Under the pieces are notes generated by a model that made no database searches, was not told the origin of the DNA, and saw only the letters and a program-made list of their open reading frames with translations. A DNA stretch of 64,000 nt from Thiohalocapsa sp. PB-PSB1 (lineage in GTDB: Bacteria > Pseudomonadota > Gammaproteobacteria > Chromatiales > Chromatiaceae). A program made the translations under genes and the position numbers. Each line of letters begins with the position of its first letter. Within the stretch, counting starts at the first letter, position 1. Shown here piece after piece: positions 53,408 to 62,565 of this stretch. The stretch covers positions 806,001 through 870,000 of the forward strand of contig CP050890.1 in assembly GCA_016745215.1 (NCBI GenBank), written 5' to 3'.

Positions 53408-54289
53408 TTAGAAGGCTTTAGATAGAGTGAACACCGCGGTGTCGCCACACTGGAATGGGGCAGAGCATAAATCGGTTTTGTTCCGGCTAATCCACGACAA
53501 ATCGAAGTCGAAACCACCGTAGCTGTAAGCCAAACCCGCGCTGTAGTCGTCGTAGCTGTCGCCGCCGCCATTGTTGGGGCTATTGTTATAGCGGGTTAAG
53601 CCATAGTGTCCATGCAATGTCAGGTCGTAAGGCAGAGGAACTTCCACTCCAAAATTGTGATACCAAGCCGCATCAAGGCCAAAAAAATCCTCACTGTAAT
53701 TTGCGGTGTAGGAGGGCGTAACATAGCCAAACACGTCGTAACTCAGCCCGATATACCATTCATTCGTATTATTGTCGTTGGTATCGGTTCCCGGATATTG
53801 ATAGCGTAAATAGCCGATGTCGACTGTCAACGCATCCAGTCCGTTGATGCCCATGGCCTGCCAGTTCGGTACCCAGCCGGCGTATAGATCCAGTTCCATA
53901 CTGGCGCCATCATAGCCCGCGGGCTCCAGGACAATTTCTTCAGCATTCGGCGCGCCAGCAGGCACGATCATGTTCCGGTTGTTTACATCAACGTAAATAC
54001 TAGAACCGGAGGAACTATCCACGTTCGATGCCCAGACTCCCGCGTACAAACCCCAGGGGCTGTACTCGTAGTCAAAGCCGCCTTGAACTGCCGGGCCATT
54101 ATTGGTTTGACTTACCCCGCGAAACATGTAATTCGTGGTAAGTGCAACATTGGCGCTGAAAACATGGTCCGGCTCAGAATCTGCCATGGCCCGGCCTGCT
54201 CCAAACAGGGGTAATGCGACCAGGGTAGCGACCAGGGTGGTCGTGGAAGCCACGGAGCGAAAAATATTGTGATTCATCGTTATAGCCAT
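53408..54289 (-). CDS. TorF-family putative porin
   Basis: 293 residues (ATG 54277 is an alternative start). Signal peptide (STTTLVATLVALPLFGAGRAMA), then FSANVALTTNYMFRGVSQTNNGPAVQGGFDYEY, the TIGR02001/TorF signature, and alternating beta-strands with a C-terminal phenylalanine (VFTLSKAF). An outer membrane channel. As first gene before glnK-amtB and under an NtrC/sigma-54 type promoter, it probably admits nitrogen sources. About 120 bp separate it from glnK. Confidence 0.88.
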   Translation of the reverse strand: MAITMNHNIFRSVASTTTLVATLVALPLFGAGRAMADSEPDHVFSANVALTTNYMFRGVSQTNNGPAVQGGFDYEYSPWGLYAGVWASNVDSSSGSSIYVDVNNRNMIVPAGAPNAEEIVLEPAGYDGASMELDLYAGWVPNWQAMGINGLDALTVDIGYLRYQYPGTDTNDNNTNEWYIGLSYDVFGYVTPSYTANYSEDFFGLDAAWYHNFGVEVPLPYDLTLHGHYGLTRYNNSPNNGGGDSYDDYSAGLAYSYGGFDFDLSWISRNKTDLCSAPFQCGDTAVFTLSKAF

Positions 54290-54371
54290 ATTTCTGGGGC
54301 AGGTTTGGAAGTAGTTGGCGGCCGTATCGCCGAGAATTCATCCCGCTTGAATTCACAATGAAAAGAAGTTC

Positions 54372-54387
54372 AGCACGACTCATGCCA
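54372..54387 (-). promoter_or_regulatory. Sigma-54 promoter of the porin-glnK-amtB operon
   Basis: Minus strand TGGCATGAGTCGTGCT: GG and GC are 12 bp apart, as in TGGCAC-N5-TTGCT, with two mismatches. It lies about 83 bp before the porin ATG and about 110 bp downstream of the NtrC-like site. Confidence 0.65.
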
Positions 54388-54495
54388 AGAGCCGCTCACG
54401 CTGCCAAATCAACGAAAGTCGCTAAAAAAAAGGCAAAAATGCCACTGCGATTCGCACCAGCACAACGCATATCCCCGCCTTTGATGCGGGAAGAA

Positions 54496-54512
54496 TGCAC
54501 TAAAACCGTGCA
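54496..54512. promoter_or_regulatory. NtrC-like binding site
   Basis: TGCACTAAAACCGTGCA matches the NtrC dyad TGCACY-N5-RGTGCA (one doubtful base). It is the core of a 12-bp perfect inverted repeat GGAAGAATGCAC/GTGCATTCTTCC (54489-54519). Gap 54290-54590 contains this and the promoter only. Confidence 0.65.
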
Positions 54513-54590
54513 TTCTTCCGGTGCACGATAAGGACTCGCAGCCTTTATACTATCTAAGCCACGCAATCAGCTCAGTTGGGGAATTGCTTC

Positions 54591-54875
54591 ATGTTGGACC
54601 CAAAACAAATCGACGATCTCGCACGCCGCATGGCGGCTAATCTACCCAAGGGTATACAAGCGTTACAGGAAGACTGGAATCGAACGTTCAGGGCCTCGGT
54701 CGAAGCCGGTCTAGGCAAACTCGACTTGGTGACCCGGGAGGAGTTCGATGTCCAGACCGCAGTGTTGGCGCGCACGCGGGCAAAGCTAGAAGCCCTGCAG
54801 CAGCGTGTCGCCGAATTGGAAACCAGCTCTGATCCGGCTGATCCGTCTGGCACCGGGACCGACCTGTCCGGTTGA
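54591..54875 (+). CDS. ubiK: Ubiquinone biosynthesis accessory factor UbiK (BMFP/YqiC)
   Basis: 94 residues from ATG 54591. MLDPKQIDDLARRMAANLPKG, then LVTREEFDVQTAVLARTRAKLEALQQRVAELE coiled coil, the family's trimerising helix. UbiK supports aerobic ubiquinone synthesis with UbiJ. Next to yifB as in many gammaproteobacteria. Confidence 0.92.
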   Translation: MLDPKQIDDLARRMAANLPKGIQALQEDWNRTFRASVEAGLGKLDLVTREEFDVQTAVLARTRAKLEALQQRVAELETSSDPADPSGTGTDLSG

Positions 54876-54893
54876 CGCACTGGAACGCCGAGC

Positions 54894-56471
54894 GTGGGTC
54901 TTTGCGTCCTGCATAGCCGAGCCCGCGTTGGCATTCATGCCCCGGAGGTGGTCGTCGAAGTGCACACCGCCAGCGGCTTGCCTGCGCTATCCATCGTCGG
55001 CTTACCCGAAATGGCCGTCAAGGAGAGTAAAGACCGGGTGCGTGGTGCCTTGCTCAACGCCCATTTCCACTTTCCAGCCGGGCGCGTCACCATCAACCTG
55101 GCGCCGGCGGACCTACCCAAGGAGGGAGGACGCTTTGACTTACCGATCGCGCTCGGTATCCTCGGGGCCTCCGGGCAGATACGGGCGGAGCCGCTAGCGC
55201 GCCACGAATTCATCGGCGAACTGGCGCTAACCGGTGCGTTGCGGCCAGTATCCGCGGTGCTGCCCGCGGCTCTGGCAGCTCGAGAAGCGGGGCGAGCTTT
55301 GGTCTTACCTCGGCTGAATGCGGAGGAAGCCGCATTGGTTGGCGGGCTGGAGATTCTGCCGGCGGAGCACCTGCTGGAGGTCTGCGATCATCTGAATGGC
55401 CAAACGCCATTGCGACCATTTTCAGCACCAAATCTGCGCAGACAGCGCCCGGAGTATGCCGACCTTGCTGACGTGCGCGGCCAAGAGCAGGCGAAGCGCG
55501 CGCTGGAGATCGCCGCCGCTGGCGGCCATAGCCTGCTGTTCATCGGCCCACCGGGCACCGGCAAGTCCATGCTGGCCACTCGACTGCCGGGTATTCTGCC
55601 GGAACTATCCGAGGGCGAGGCTCTGGAGACCGCTGCCATCCGCTCAGTCAGCGGTCGGGAGCCGCTGGACCCGGCGCGTTGGCGAGAACGTCCATTCCGT
55701 TCTCCACATCATACCGCCTCCGGTGTTGCCCTGGTGGGGGGTGGCAGCAATCCACGACCCGGCGAGATTTCGCTGGCACATTTGGGCGTATTGTTCTTGG
55801 ACGAACTACCGGAATTCGACCGGCGTGTGCTGGAGGTGTTACGCGAGCCCCTGGAATCCGGTCATATCCATATCTCCCGCGCGGCGCGCCAAGCCGAGTT
55901 TCCCGCCCGCTTTCAGTTGGTCGCGGCGATGAACCCCTGTCCGTGCGGCTACCTCGGCGATGAGAACGGGCGTTGTCGGTGTACGGCGGAGCAGGTGCTG
56001 CGCTATCGCGCGCGCATCTCCGGCCCATTGCTGGACCGCATCGATCTCCAGGTGGAAGTACCGCGGTTGGCGCCGGAACGACTCGCCGCCGCGGCTGATC
56101 ATGCTGGCGAACCAAGCGTGTGCGTACGCGACCGAGTGGCCGCCGCTCGCGCGCGTCAGCAGACACGTGCCAACAAGCCCAATGCCGCCCTCGGCGTTCC
56201 GGAGATCGAGCGCGATTGCCTTCTGGATGACGCCGGGCGTGCGCTATTGACCCAGGCATTGCAGCGTTTAGCCCTGTCTGCCCGGGCATACCATCGGATA
56301 CTCAAGGTGGCTCGCACCATCGCCGACCTCGCCGACAGCGATACGCTTGACACGCAGCACCTGAGCGAAGCGGTGGGTTACCGCAGGCTGGACCGCGCCT
56401 TGCCTGGTGCCAGTTCCGGTTTGGGCACCATCGGGTCCGGTCGCAACTCGGCTGCTGGTAGGGCCGGTTAA
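54894..56471 (+). CDS. yifB: YifB/ComM family Mg-chelatase-like AAA ATPase
   Basis: 525 residues from GTG 54894. N-terminal ChlI-like part VVVEVHTASGLPALSIVGLP, Walker A GPPGTGKSMLATRLPG, FRSPHHTASGVALVGGG, Walker B LFLDELPEF and C-terminal Mg_chelatase_C (ARTIADLADSDTLDTQHLSEAVGYR). In naturally competent relatives ComM is a branch-migration helicase for incoming DNA. 18 bp after ubiK. Confidence 0.93.
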   Translation: MGLCVLHSRARVGIHAPEVVVEVHTASGLPALSIVGLPEMAVKESKDRVRGALLNAHFHFPAGRVTINLAPADLPKEGGRFDLPIALGILGASGQIRAEPLARHEFIGELALTGALRPVSAVLPAALAAREAGRALVLPRLNAEEAALVGGLEILPAEHLLEVCDHLNGQTPLRPFSAPNLRRQRPEYADLADVRGQEQAKRALEIAAAGGHSLLFIGPPGTGKSMLATRLPGILPELSEGEALETAAIRSVSGREPLDPARWRERPFRSPHHTASGVALVGGGSNPRPGEISLAHLGVLFLDELPEFDRRVLEVLREPLESGHIHISRAARQAEFPARFQLVAAMNPCPCGYLGDENGRCRCTAEQVLRYRARISGPLLDRIDLQVEVPRLAPERLAAAADHAGEPSVCVRDRVAAARARQQTRANKPNAALGVPEIERDCLLDDAGRALLTQALQRLALSARAYHRILKVARTIADLADSDTLDTQHLSEAVGYRRLDRALPGASSGLGTIGSGRNSAAGRAG

Positions 56472-56473
56472 GC

Positions 56474-58402
56474 ATGCTCCAGCTAACCGGGCTGGCCCTG
56501 CGCCGCGGCAGCAAGCTGCTGATCGATCATGCCGATCTGCGTGTACATCCGGGGCAGAAAGTCGGTCTGGTCGGCGCCAACGGCTGCGGCAAATCGAGTC
56601 TGTTTGCATTGCTGCGGGGCGAATTGACGCCGGATGCCGGCGAGATCTCTATTCCATCCGGCTGGGAGATTGCCCATGTCGCTCAGCACACGCCATCCGG
56701 TAAGCGCCCGGCCATCGAATTCGTGATCGACGGAGACAGAGAGCTGCGACAAACCCAACAGGCATTGCAGCAGGCCGAGCATGCAGAGGATGGCGTACAG
56801 CAGGCGCAATTGCACGGTCGTCTCGACGCCATCGGCGGCTACCAGGCTGAGAGCCGGGCGGCACGCCTATTGCACGGACTGGGTTTTGCAGTTGGCGACG
56901 AACGCCGGTCGATCGCCGAGTACTCCGGCGGCTGGCGCATGCGCCTGGCCCTGGCCCAGGCTCTGATGTGCCGCTCTGACCTGCTACTGTTGGACGAGCC
57001 GACCAACCATTTGGATCTGGACGCGGTGATCTGGCTCGAGTCCTGGCTGCGAGATTACGCCGGCACACTGCTGCTAATCTCGCACGACCGCGACTTCCTC
57101 GACGCCGTGGTCGCGCACATTTGTCATCTCGACCAGGCGCGGCTGCGACTCTATACCGGCACCTATTCCGCCTTCGAGCGTCAGCGCGCCGAACAACTCG
57201 CCCAACAGCAGGCCGCCTTCCAGCGCCAACAGCGTGAAATAGCCCACGTTAAAGGGTTTATCGACCGCTTTCGGGCCAAGGCAACCAAGGCGCGCCAGGC
57301 GCAGAGCCGTCTCAAGGCGCTGGAACGCATGCAACTGATTGCGCCAGCGCATGTGGACTCGCCGTTTCGGTTCCGCTTTGCGCCACCCGAGAGCCAGCCG
57401 CATCCGTTATTGCGACTGGAAGAGGTCTCGGCAGGTTACCAGGGCAAGCCGATCCTGAGTGACCTCACGTTGAGCCTGACACGCGGCGAGCGCATTGCAT
57501 TGCTCGGACCCAACGGCGCCGGCAAATCCACGCTGATCAAATTATTCGCTGGCGCGTTGCCGCCGCTTTCTGGGGTTCACGCGCCGTCCCCAGGTCTGAA
57601 AATCGGCTATTTCGCCCAGCACCAGATGGATCAGCTCAGCGCGCACGATTCGCCTCTGGCACATCTGATACGCTTAGACCCGGGGCGCCCCGAACAGCAA
57701 CTGCGCGACTATCTGGGCGGCTTCGACTTCGGTGGTGATCGTGCCAGCGCGCCGGTGGCACCGTTCTCCGGTGGCGAAAAGGCGCGGCTCGCGTTGGCTT
57801 TGATCATCTACCAGCGCCCGAATCTATTATTACTCGACGAACCCACCAATCACCTGGATCTCGAAATGCGCCATGCGCTCAGCGAGGCCCTGCAGGAATT
57901 CGACGGTGCGCTCGTGCTGGTATCTCACGATCGCCACTTACTGCGCATCACCTGCGATTCTTTGTTGTTGGTGCATCGTGGGGGTCTCGAACCCTTTGAC
58001 GGCAGCCTGGACGACTATCCGACCTGGCTTGCGGCGCAGGCGCAGCAACGAGGCGCGGCGCGCGCTAATGCCGATGCTGGAGACCAAGCCGCCGACGGCG
58101 CGGCCAACGCGAACTCGCGTAAGCAGCAGCGCCGCCGCGAGGCGGAGCAGCGCGCCCGGCTGCAACCGCTGCGCGAACGCTTGCATCACCTCGAACAACA
58201 TCTGGAGCGGCTGACAGCCAGCCAGCGCGAGTTGGAACAGACGCTGGCCGATCCGACGCTCTATGCCACCGACACCAAACCCAGATTGCTGCATTTGCTT
58301 GCCGACAAACAGCGCGTAGATACTGAACTCGAGGCGGTCGAGCTCGAATGGCTCAGCGTTGGAGAAGAATTGGAACGCCGTCAACAGCAGTCTACGCCAT
58401 GA
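56474..58402 (+). CDS. ABC-F family ATPase (YheS-like)
   Basis: 642 residues. Two nucleotide-binding domains: Walker A GANGCGKSSL and GPNGAGKSTL; signatures YSGGWRMRLALAQ and FSGGEKARLALAL; both with LLLDEPTNHLDL; a linker (about residues 230-290) rich in Gln/Arg; and a C-terminal coiled coil. No TM helices. ABC-F proteins act on ribosomes. Three bases after yifB and overlapping the next gene by ATGA. Confidence 0.92.
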   Translation: MLQLTGLALRRGSKLLIDHADLRVHPGQKVGLVGANGCGKSSLFALLRGELTPDAGEISIPSGWEIAHVAQHTPSGKRPAIEFVIDGDRELRQTQQALQQAEHAEDGVQQAQLHGRLDAIGGYQAESRAARLLHGLGFAVGDERRSIAEYSGGWRMRLALAQALMCRSDLLLLDEPTNHLDLDAVIWLESWLRDYAGTLLLISHDRDFLDAVVAHICHLDQARLRLYTGTYSAFERQRAEQLAQQQAAFQRQQREIAHVKGFIDRFRAKATKARQAQSRLKALERMQLIAPAHVDSPFRFRFAPPESQPHPLLRLEEVSAGYQGKPILSDLTLSLTRGERIALLGPNGAGKSTLIKLFAGALPPLSGVHAPSPGLKIGYFAQHQMDQLSAHDSPLAHLIRLDPGRPEQQLRDYLGGFDFGGDRASAPVAPFSGGEKARLALALIIYQRPNLLLLDEPTNHLDLEMRHALSEALQEFDGALVLVSHDRHLLRITCDSLLLVHRGGLEPFDGSLDDYPTWLAAQAQQRGAARANADAGDQAADGAANANSRKQQRRREAEQRARLQPLRERLHHLEQHLERLTASQRELEQTLADPTLYATDTKPRLLHLLADKQRVDTELEAVELEWLSVGEELERRQQQSTP

Positions 58403-58920
58403 CTCGATTGCAATCGTTACCGCTGCTGCATCGACTGCGCCGCACCTCGCCGGCGCTGCGCCGGCTTGCGCTATTGCTGATATTCGCCTGCGCGCTGTTT
58501 CTGCTTTGGCCCTACGTCACGCTTTGGCGCTTGAATGAACTGATACGCGACCAGCCACCGTCGGCGCTTGGTCCTCTGGTGGACATCGACAGCATCCGCG
58601 ACCAGGTGCTGCGACGTCTGAATAAGGACGCACACAGCAACATCGGCGTGGTCTCCGACCACTTTATCGGATGGATCGAGCAGAGTATACGCACACCCGG
58701 CAACGAGACCCTGCAGCAGAGCGTATCGCTGGAGTGGCTGCATGGGTTGCTGTCCAATCAAGCCGTGGGTGAGCGCGGCTTTCTATCCGCAGTCGATTAT
58801 GCTTTTTTTGATTCCCTAAACGGCTTTCTGGTTCGAGTCGACAAGCCTGATTACACGTCGCTGTATTTGCGAATGGAGTTAGGCTTACTCGGCTGGCGGG
58901 TTGTGGCCGTCCACTATTGA
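58399..58920 (+). CDS. DUF2939 domain membrane-anchored protein
   Basis: 173 residues from ATG 58399, overlapping the ABC-F stop (ATGA). One TM helix LALLLIFACALFLLWPYVTLW, then LNELIRDQPPSALGPLVDIDSIRDQVLRRL, the DUF2939 pattern, and a C-terminal GLLGWRVVAVHY. Probably periplasmic; function unknown. Gap 58921-59203 has no gene. Confidence 0.8.
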   Translation: MTRLQSLPLLHRLRRTSPALRRLALLLIFACALFLLWPYVTLWRLNELIRDQPPSALGPLVDIDSIRDQVLRRLNKDAHSNIGVVSDHFIGWIEQSIRTPGNETLQQSVSLEWLHGLLSNQAVGERGFLSAVDYAFFDSLNGFLVRVDKPDYTSLYLRMELGLLGWRVVAVHY

Positions 58921-59203
58921 CCAATCTAAGCACCGGAGGGCAACAGGGTCCGACGCAACCCAGTTTGTTCGAAGTGAAAAAATCGCCCCCGTGGCCTATG
59001 CATAGTTCATCCAGAAACCCTTGCACATCAGCAAGAGCTTGCTTGCCAGGCATGTGCTGGTGCGAAAGACCAGGTGCGTCATCGGGTCGCTCGGGTTATC
59101 TTAGCGGCCCTAAAACCATCAAATACCGGGGCGCGGTTAAGTCGTCGGTTACGACCTGTTCCGGGGCCGGGTTATCAACTACATCCAATCCCAGAGTAAT
59201 TTT

Positions 59204-61720
59204 ATGTCTCCATTCAAAGACCTGAGCCAAAGCCACCCGAACGAGAACCTGTTCAGGTTGACACCATTACCAATGGACAGGGAAGGGATCGCACGGGACT
59301 TTCAACACTACTACGCCTACACCCTCGGCCGCGATCGCAGCTGTCGGTCCGCGTATTATCCGTACAAGGCGTTGGCAATTACATTGCGCGATCGCCTGAC
59401 AGAGCGCTGGAAACGCAGTCGGCACGCCCAAGAAAAGGCCGACTGCAAACGCGCCTACTATCTATCGCTGGAGTTCTTGATGGGGCGCGCAATGAGCAAT
59501 GCCTTGCTGAACCTCGGCATCGACCAGGAGGCGCGTGAAAGCCTGTACAACATGGGGCTGCTGTATGAGGAGATCGAAGAAGCGGAGATGGACGCCGGGC
59601 TCGGCAATGGCGGACTAGGCCGGCTCGCGGCTTGTTTTCTGGATAGCTGCGCGACGCTGCAATTGCCGGTCAAAGGCTATGGTCTGCGCTATGAATTCGG
59701 CATGTTCCGTCAATTGCTCGATAATGGCCGCCAGGTAGAAGAACCCGATCACTGGCTGCGTGATGGCAACCCCTGGGAATTGGAGCGCCCGGAGTACACC
59801 CAGCGCATACAATTCTTTGGTCATACCGAGGAATTCAAGGACCAGGAAGGACGGCCGCGCCGACGCTGGGTGAATACACATGATGTTCTCGCCGTGCCCT
59901 ACGACATTCCAATCCCCGGCTATCGCAACGATACGATCAATACCCTGCGCCTGTGGTCCGCGCAGGCCACTGACGAATTCGACCTTGACGAGTTCAACGC
60001 CGGCAGCTACCCAGAGTCGGTTGCGGCGAAGAACGATGCTGAGCACATCACCATGGTGCTCTACCCGAACGATGCCAACGAATGCGGCAAGGAACTGCGC
60101 TTGCGCCAGCAATATTTCCTCGCCAGCGCCAGCATCAAGGATGTGATGCGCGACTGGATCAGGATGCATGGGCACGACTTTTCCAAGTTCGCAGACCGCA
60201 ATTGTTTTCAGCTCAACGACACGCACCCGGCAGTGTCCGTTGCTGAATTGATGCGCCAGCTGATCGACGATCATGACCTGAACTGGGATCAGGCCTGGGA
60301 TATCACTACCCGCACCATGGCCTACACCAACCATACCCTGCTGCCCGAGGCATTGGAGCGATGGCCGGTGCGGCTGTTTCGTCTGCTGTTGCCTCGGATT
60401 CTGGAAGTCATCTTCGAAATCAACGCCCGCTTCCTGTCCGAGGTCGCCACGCGTTGGCCTGGCGATATGGACCGTCAGCGGCGCATGTCGCTGATCGAGG
60501 AAGGCGACGACCCGCAGGTGCGTATGGCCTATCTGGCCATTGTTGGTAGTTATTCGGTCAATGGCGTCGCGGCTCTGCACTCGGATCTGCTTACGCAGGG
60601 CCTGTTCCGCGACTGGTACGAACTCTGGCCGGAAAAATTCAACAACAAAACCAATGGCGTCACACCCCGTCGTTGGCTCGCCATGTGCAATCGCGGCCTG
60701 CGCGAACTGCTCGACGAGAGCATCGGTAACGACTGGGTGAACGACCTGTCGCAACTGGAGCGTTTGGCTCCCTTTGCCGACGATGCCGATTTCCGCAAGC
60801 GCTGGGATGGCATCAAGACAGCCAACAAGGAGCGCCTGGCCGATCTGGTGTTAAAGACCTGCCAGGTGGAGTTCCCGCTGGAGTTCATGTTCGATGTGCA
60901 GGTCAAGCGCATCCATGAGTATAAGCGCCAGTTATTGAACATTCTGCATGTGATTCATCTCTATTACCGCATCAAGAATGGCGATGGCGACATAGGCGCA
61001 CCACGCTGTGTGCTGATCGGCGGCAAAGCCGCGCCCGGCTACGAGATGGCCAAACTGATTATCAAGCTGATCAATAACGTGGCGAAGGTGGTGAATGCCG
61101 ATGAGATGGTCAGTCAGAAAGTGCGGGTCGCCTTTATTCCAGATTATCGCGTGTCCGTAATGGAAATTCTTGCTCCCGGTGCGGATCTGTCCGAACAGAT
61201 CTCCACCGCCGGTAAGGAAGCCTCCGGCACCGGCAATATGAAATTCATGATGAACGGTGCGGTCACCATCGGTACCCTTGATGGTGCCAACATCGAAATC
61301 CGCGAGCAGGTCGGCGACGAGAACTTTTTCCTGTTCGGATGCACGGCGGAAGAGGTTGAACGAACGCGTGGCCAGTATGATCCCAACGCCATCATCGAGA
61401 ATGATCAAGCGCTGCGCGACGTCATGCATCTGCTCGAGTCCGGGCACTTCAACCAGTTCGAGGCGGGTATCTTCGATCCCATCATCCATGGCATCCGCAG
61501 CCCCTGGGATCCCTGGCTCACGGCCGCGGATTTCGACAGCTATCGGCGCGCTCAGCAGTTGGCCGCCGAGACCTATCAGAATCGCGATCGCTGGTTGCGC
61601 ATGAGTATTCTGAACACCGCCCACAGCGGCTATTTTTCGTCCGATCGCACCATCGCCGAATATAATCGGGACATCTGGAAGCTGGATTCGATAGAGCCGG
61701 CCCCGCTTAGCGCACTGTAG
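59204..61720 (+). CDS. glgP: Glycogen/alpha-glucan phosphorylase
   Basis: 838 residues, full family length. YYLSLEFLMGRAMSNALLNLG and GNGGLGRLAACFLDS at the N-terminal half; PLP-binding lysine in EASGTGNMKFMMNGAVTIGTLDGAN (about residue 680); FDVQVKRIHEYKRQLLN. Releases glucose-1-phosphate from storage glucan. No other glycogen gene is next to it in the window. A hairpin follows at 61773. Confidence 0.95.
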   Translation: MSPFKDLSQSHPNENLFRLTPLPMDREGIARDFQHYYAYTLGRDRSCRSAYYPYKALAITLRDRLTERWKRSRHAQEKADCKRAYYLSLEFLMGRAMSNALLNLGIDQEARESLYNMGLLYEEIEEAEMDAGLGNGGLGRLAACFLDSCATLQLPVKGYGLRYEFGMFRQLLDNGRQVEEPDHWLRDGNPWELERPEYTQRIQFFGHTEEFKDQEGRPRRRWVNTHDVLAVPYDIPIPGYRNDTINTLRLWSAQATDEFDLDEFNAGSYPESVAAKNDAEHITMVLYPNDANECGKELRLRQQYFLASASIKDVMRDWIRMHGHDFSKFADRNCFQLNDTHPAVSVAELMRQLIDDHDLNWDQAWDITTRTMAYTNHTLLPEALERWPVRLFRLLLPRILEVIFEINARFLSEVATRWPGDMDRQRRMSLIEEGDDPQVRMAYLAIVGSYSVNGVAALHSDLLTQGLFRDWYELWPEKFNNKTNGVTPRRWLAMCNRGLRELLDESIGNDWVNDLSQLERLAPFADDADFRKRWDGIKTANKERLADLVLKTCQVEFPLEFMFDVQVKRIHEYKRQLLNILHVIHLYYRIKNGDGDIGAPRCVLIGGKAAPGYEMAKLIIKLINNVAKVVNADEMVSQKVRVAFIPDYRVSVMEILAPGADLSEQISTAGKEASGTGNMKFMMNGAVTIGTLDGANIEIREQVGDENFFLFGCTAEEVERTRGQYDPNAIIENDQALRDVMHLLESGHFNQFEAGIFDPIIHGIRSPWDPWLTAADFDSYRRAQQLAAETYQNRDRWLRMSILNTAHSGYFSSDRTIAEYNRDIWKLDSIEPAPLSAL

Positions 61721-61772
61721 CGGTTTGCGCGGTCCGGACCAAGCTGCCGGTGTTGTCCGGGAGCGGAAAATC

Positions 61773-61801
61773 GGGCAGGCTCTCCTCCAGGAGGCCTGCC
61801 T
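61773..61801 (+). terminator. Hairpin downstream of glgP
   Basis: GGGCAGGC-TCTCCTCCAGGAG-GCCTGCCT forms a strong stem about 50 bp after the glgP stop. No T-tract follows, so it may be only a barrier or a partial terminator. Confidence 0.45.
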
Positions 61802-61929
61802 GATCATCCTGTCATCGGTGTCGCGGCGGTGCTGCATTCATGCTGACTGCCGCCCCGAATAAATCCTGCCTGAGCCGAAGCATACGCCGGCGAGCCCTTG
61901 CGCGATGTCCGGCAACCAACGAACGGGAT

Positions 61930-62088
61930 GCACCCGAAATACCCTAGTGAAGCGGTGCGGATGTCCCGCCACCGCCTCTGCTGTTTGTCATTGTCGTTGT
62001 CGTAATCGTGCTCGCTCATCGCGCGTTATCGATGACGACCACGACTGCAAACGGTTTCGCGACCTCCGCAGCAGAGCACTAGGCTATC
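61930..62088 (-). repeat. Dispersed repeat, copy B
   Basis: Reverse complement of 51429-51585, about 80-85 percent alike by eye. On the minus strand the short frame MSEHDYDNDNDKQQRRWRD starts at 62019 and runs open to 61804, but beyond about 25 residues it is not shared with copy A. Confidence 0.7.
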
Positions 62089-62135
62089 GAAATCTGCAGT
62101 CTCACGAAAACAAGCGCTTCCCGGTTGATGGATGC

Positions 62136-62251
62136 TTAGTCGGTGTCGGGATCGGTGTCAAGGTCAACATTAGGGATTGGTATCGAGCTGGCTGCTTTGA
62201 TCGATGAGCGGATTCGATTCCGATTCCGATAGCGACCCCGACACCGATTAG
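62136..62251 (-). pseudogene. Remnant tail of a four-helix-bundle (S23-like) gene plus CGATTCCGATT tract
   Basis: Minus strand ends ...VDLDTDPDTD with TAA at 62136, like the Asp-rich tail at 49243. The tract 62218-62250 (CGATTCCGATTCCGATAGCG and following bases) is nearly identical to 49447-49481. Nothing of the conserved helical core is left. Confidence 0.45.
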
Positions 62252-62253
62252 GC

Positions 62254-62565
62254 TTCCCCAGTACGTTCGATGAAGCAACTCTTATTCAAGCAAACAAGAG
62301 ACTGGCGGAAGTTCTGGCGCAGAATCCGATTGATGGTATTCTGGCTGGCAAGCTCCAAGCCGAAGCACAAGCGGTGTCATCTCAAATTGCAACAGCGGGA
62401 TGGATCATAGCCATACTTTTTCTCGGGCTTGGCGCAACGTCAGCGGTGGTGCGCAGATGGGGCTGGCAATCGGAAACGAAACTCAAACCAGTGGTCGGAA
62501 TAGCAATTCCGCTCCTATATGGCATGTTGGCAGTGATCGGGGTAATGGCGAGCGCCGTTCGATGA
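62254..62565 (+). pseudogene. 5'-truncated small membrane protein upstream of the TIR gene
   Basis: The frame encodes STFDEATLIQANKRLAEVL, then AQNPIDGILAGKLQAEAQ, and two TM helices (AGWIIAILFLGLGATSAVV and GIAIPLLYGMLAVIGVMAS), ending at TGA 62563-62565. There is no ATG; the first start-type codon is GTG 62374 without a ribosome binding site. The frame is lost into the repeat remnant at about 62250, so the original 5' end was probably removed. It overlaps the next gene by ATGA, which shows that the two worked as a coupled pair. Confidence 0.6.

Noticed and set aside
54415..54440. TGGCATTTTTGCC on the minus strand as another sigma-54 promoter
   Set aside because: GG to GC distance is nine bases, not twelve. 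The site at 54372-54387 has the right spacing.
59615..60754. Long minus-strand open frame of about 379 codons inside glgP
   Set aside because: It is the antisense shadow of a strongly conserved high-GC gene; its translation is rich in His, Gln and Arg without any motif. The same holds for long frames antisense to pilY1 (24316-24918) and to the second IS transposase (32192-32947).
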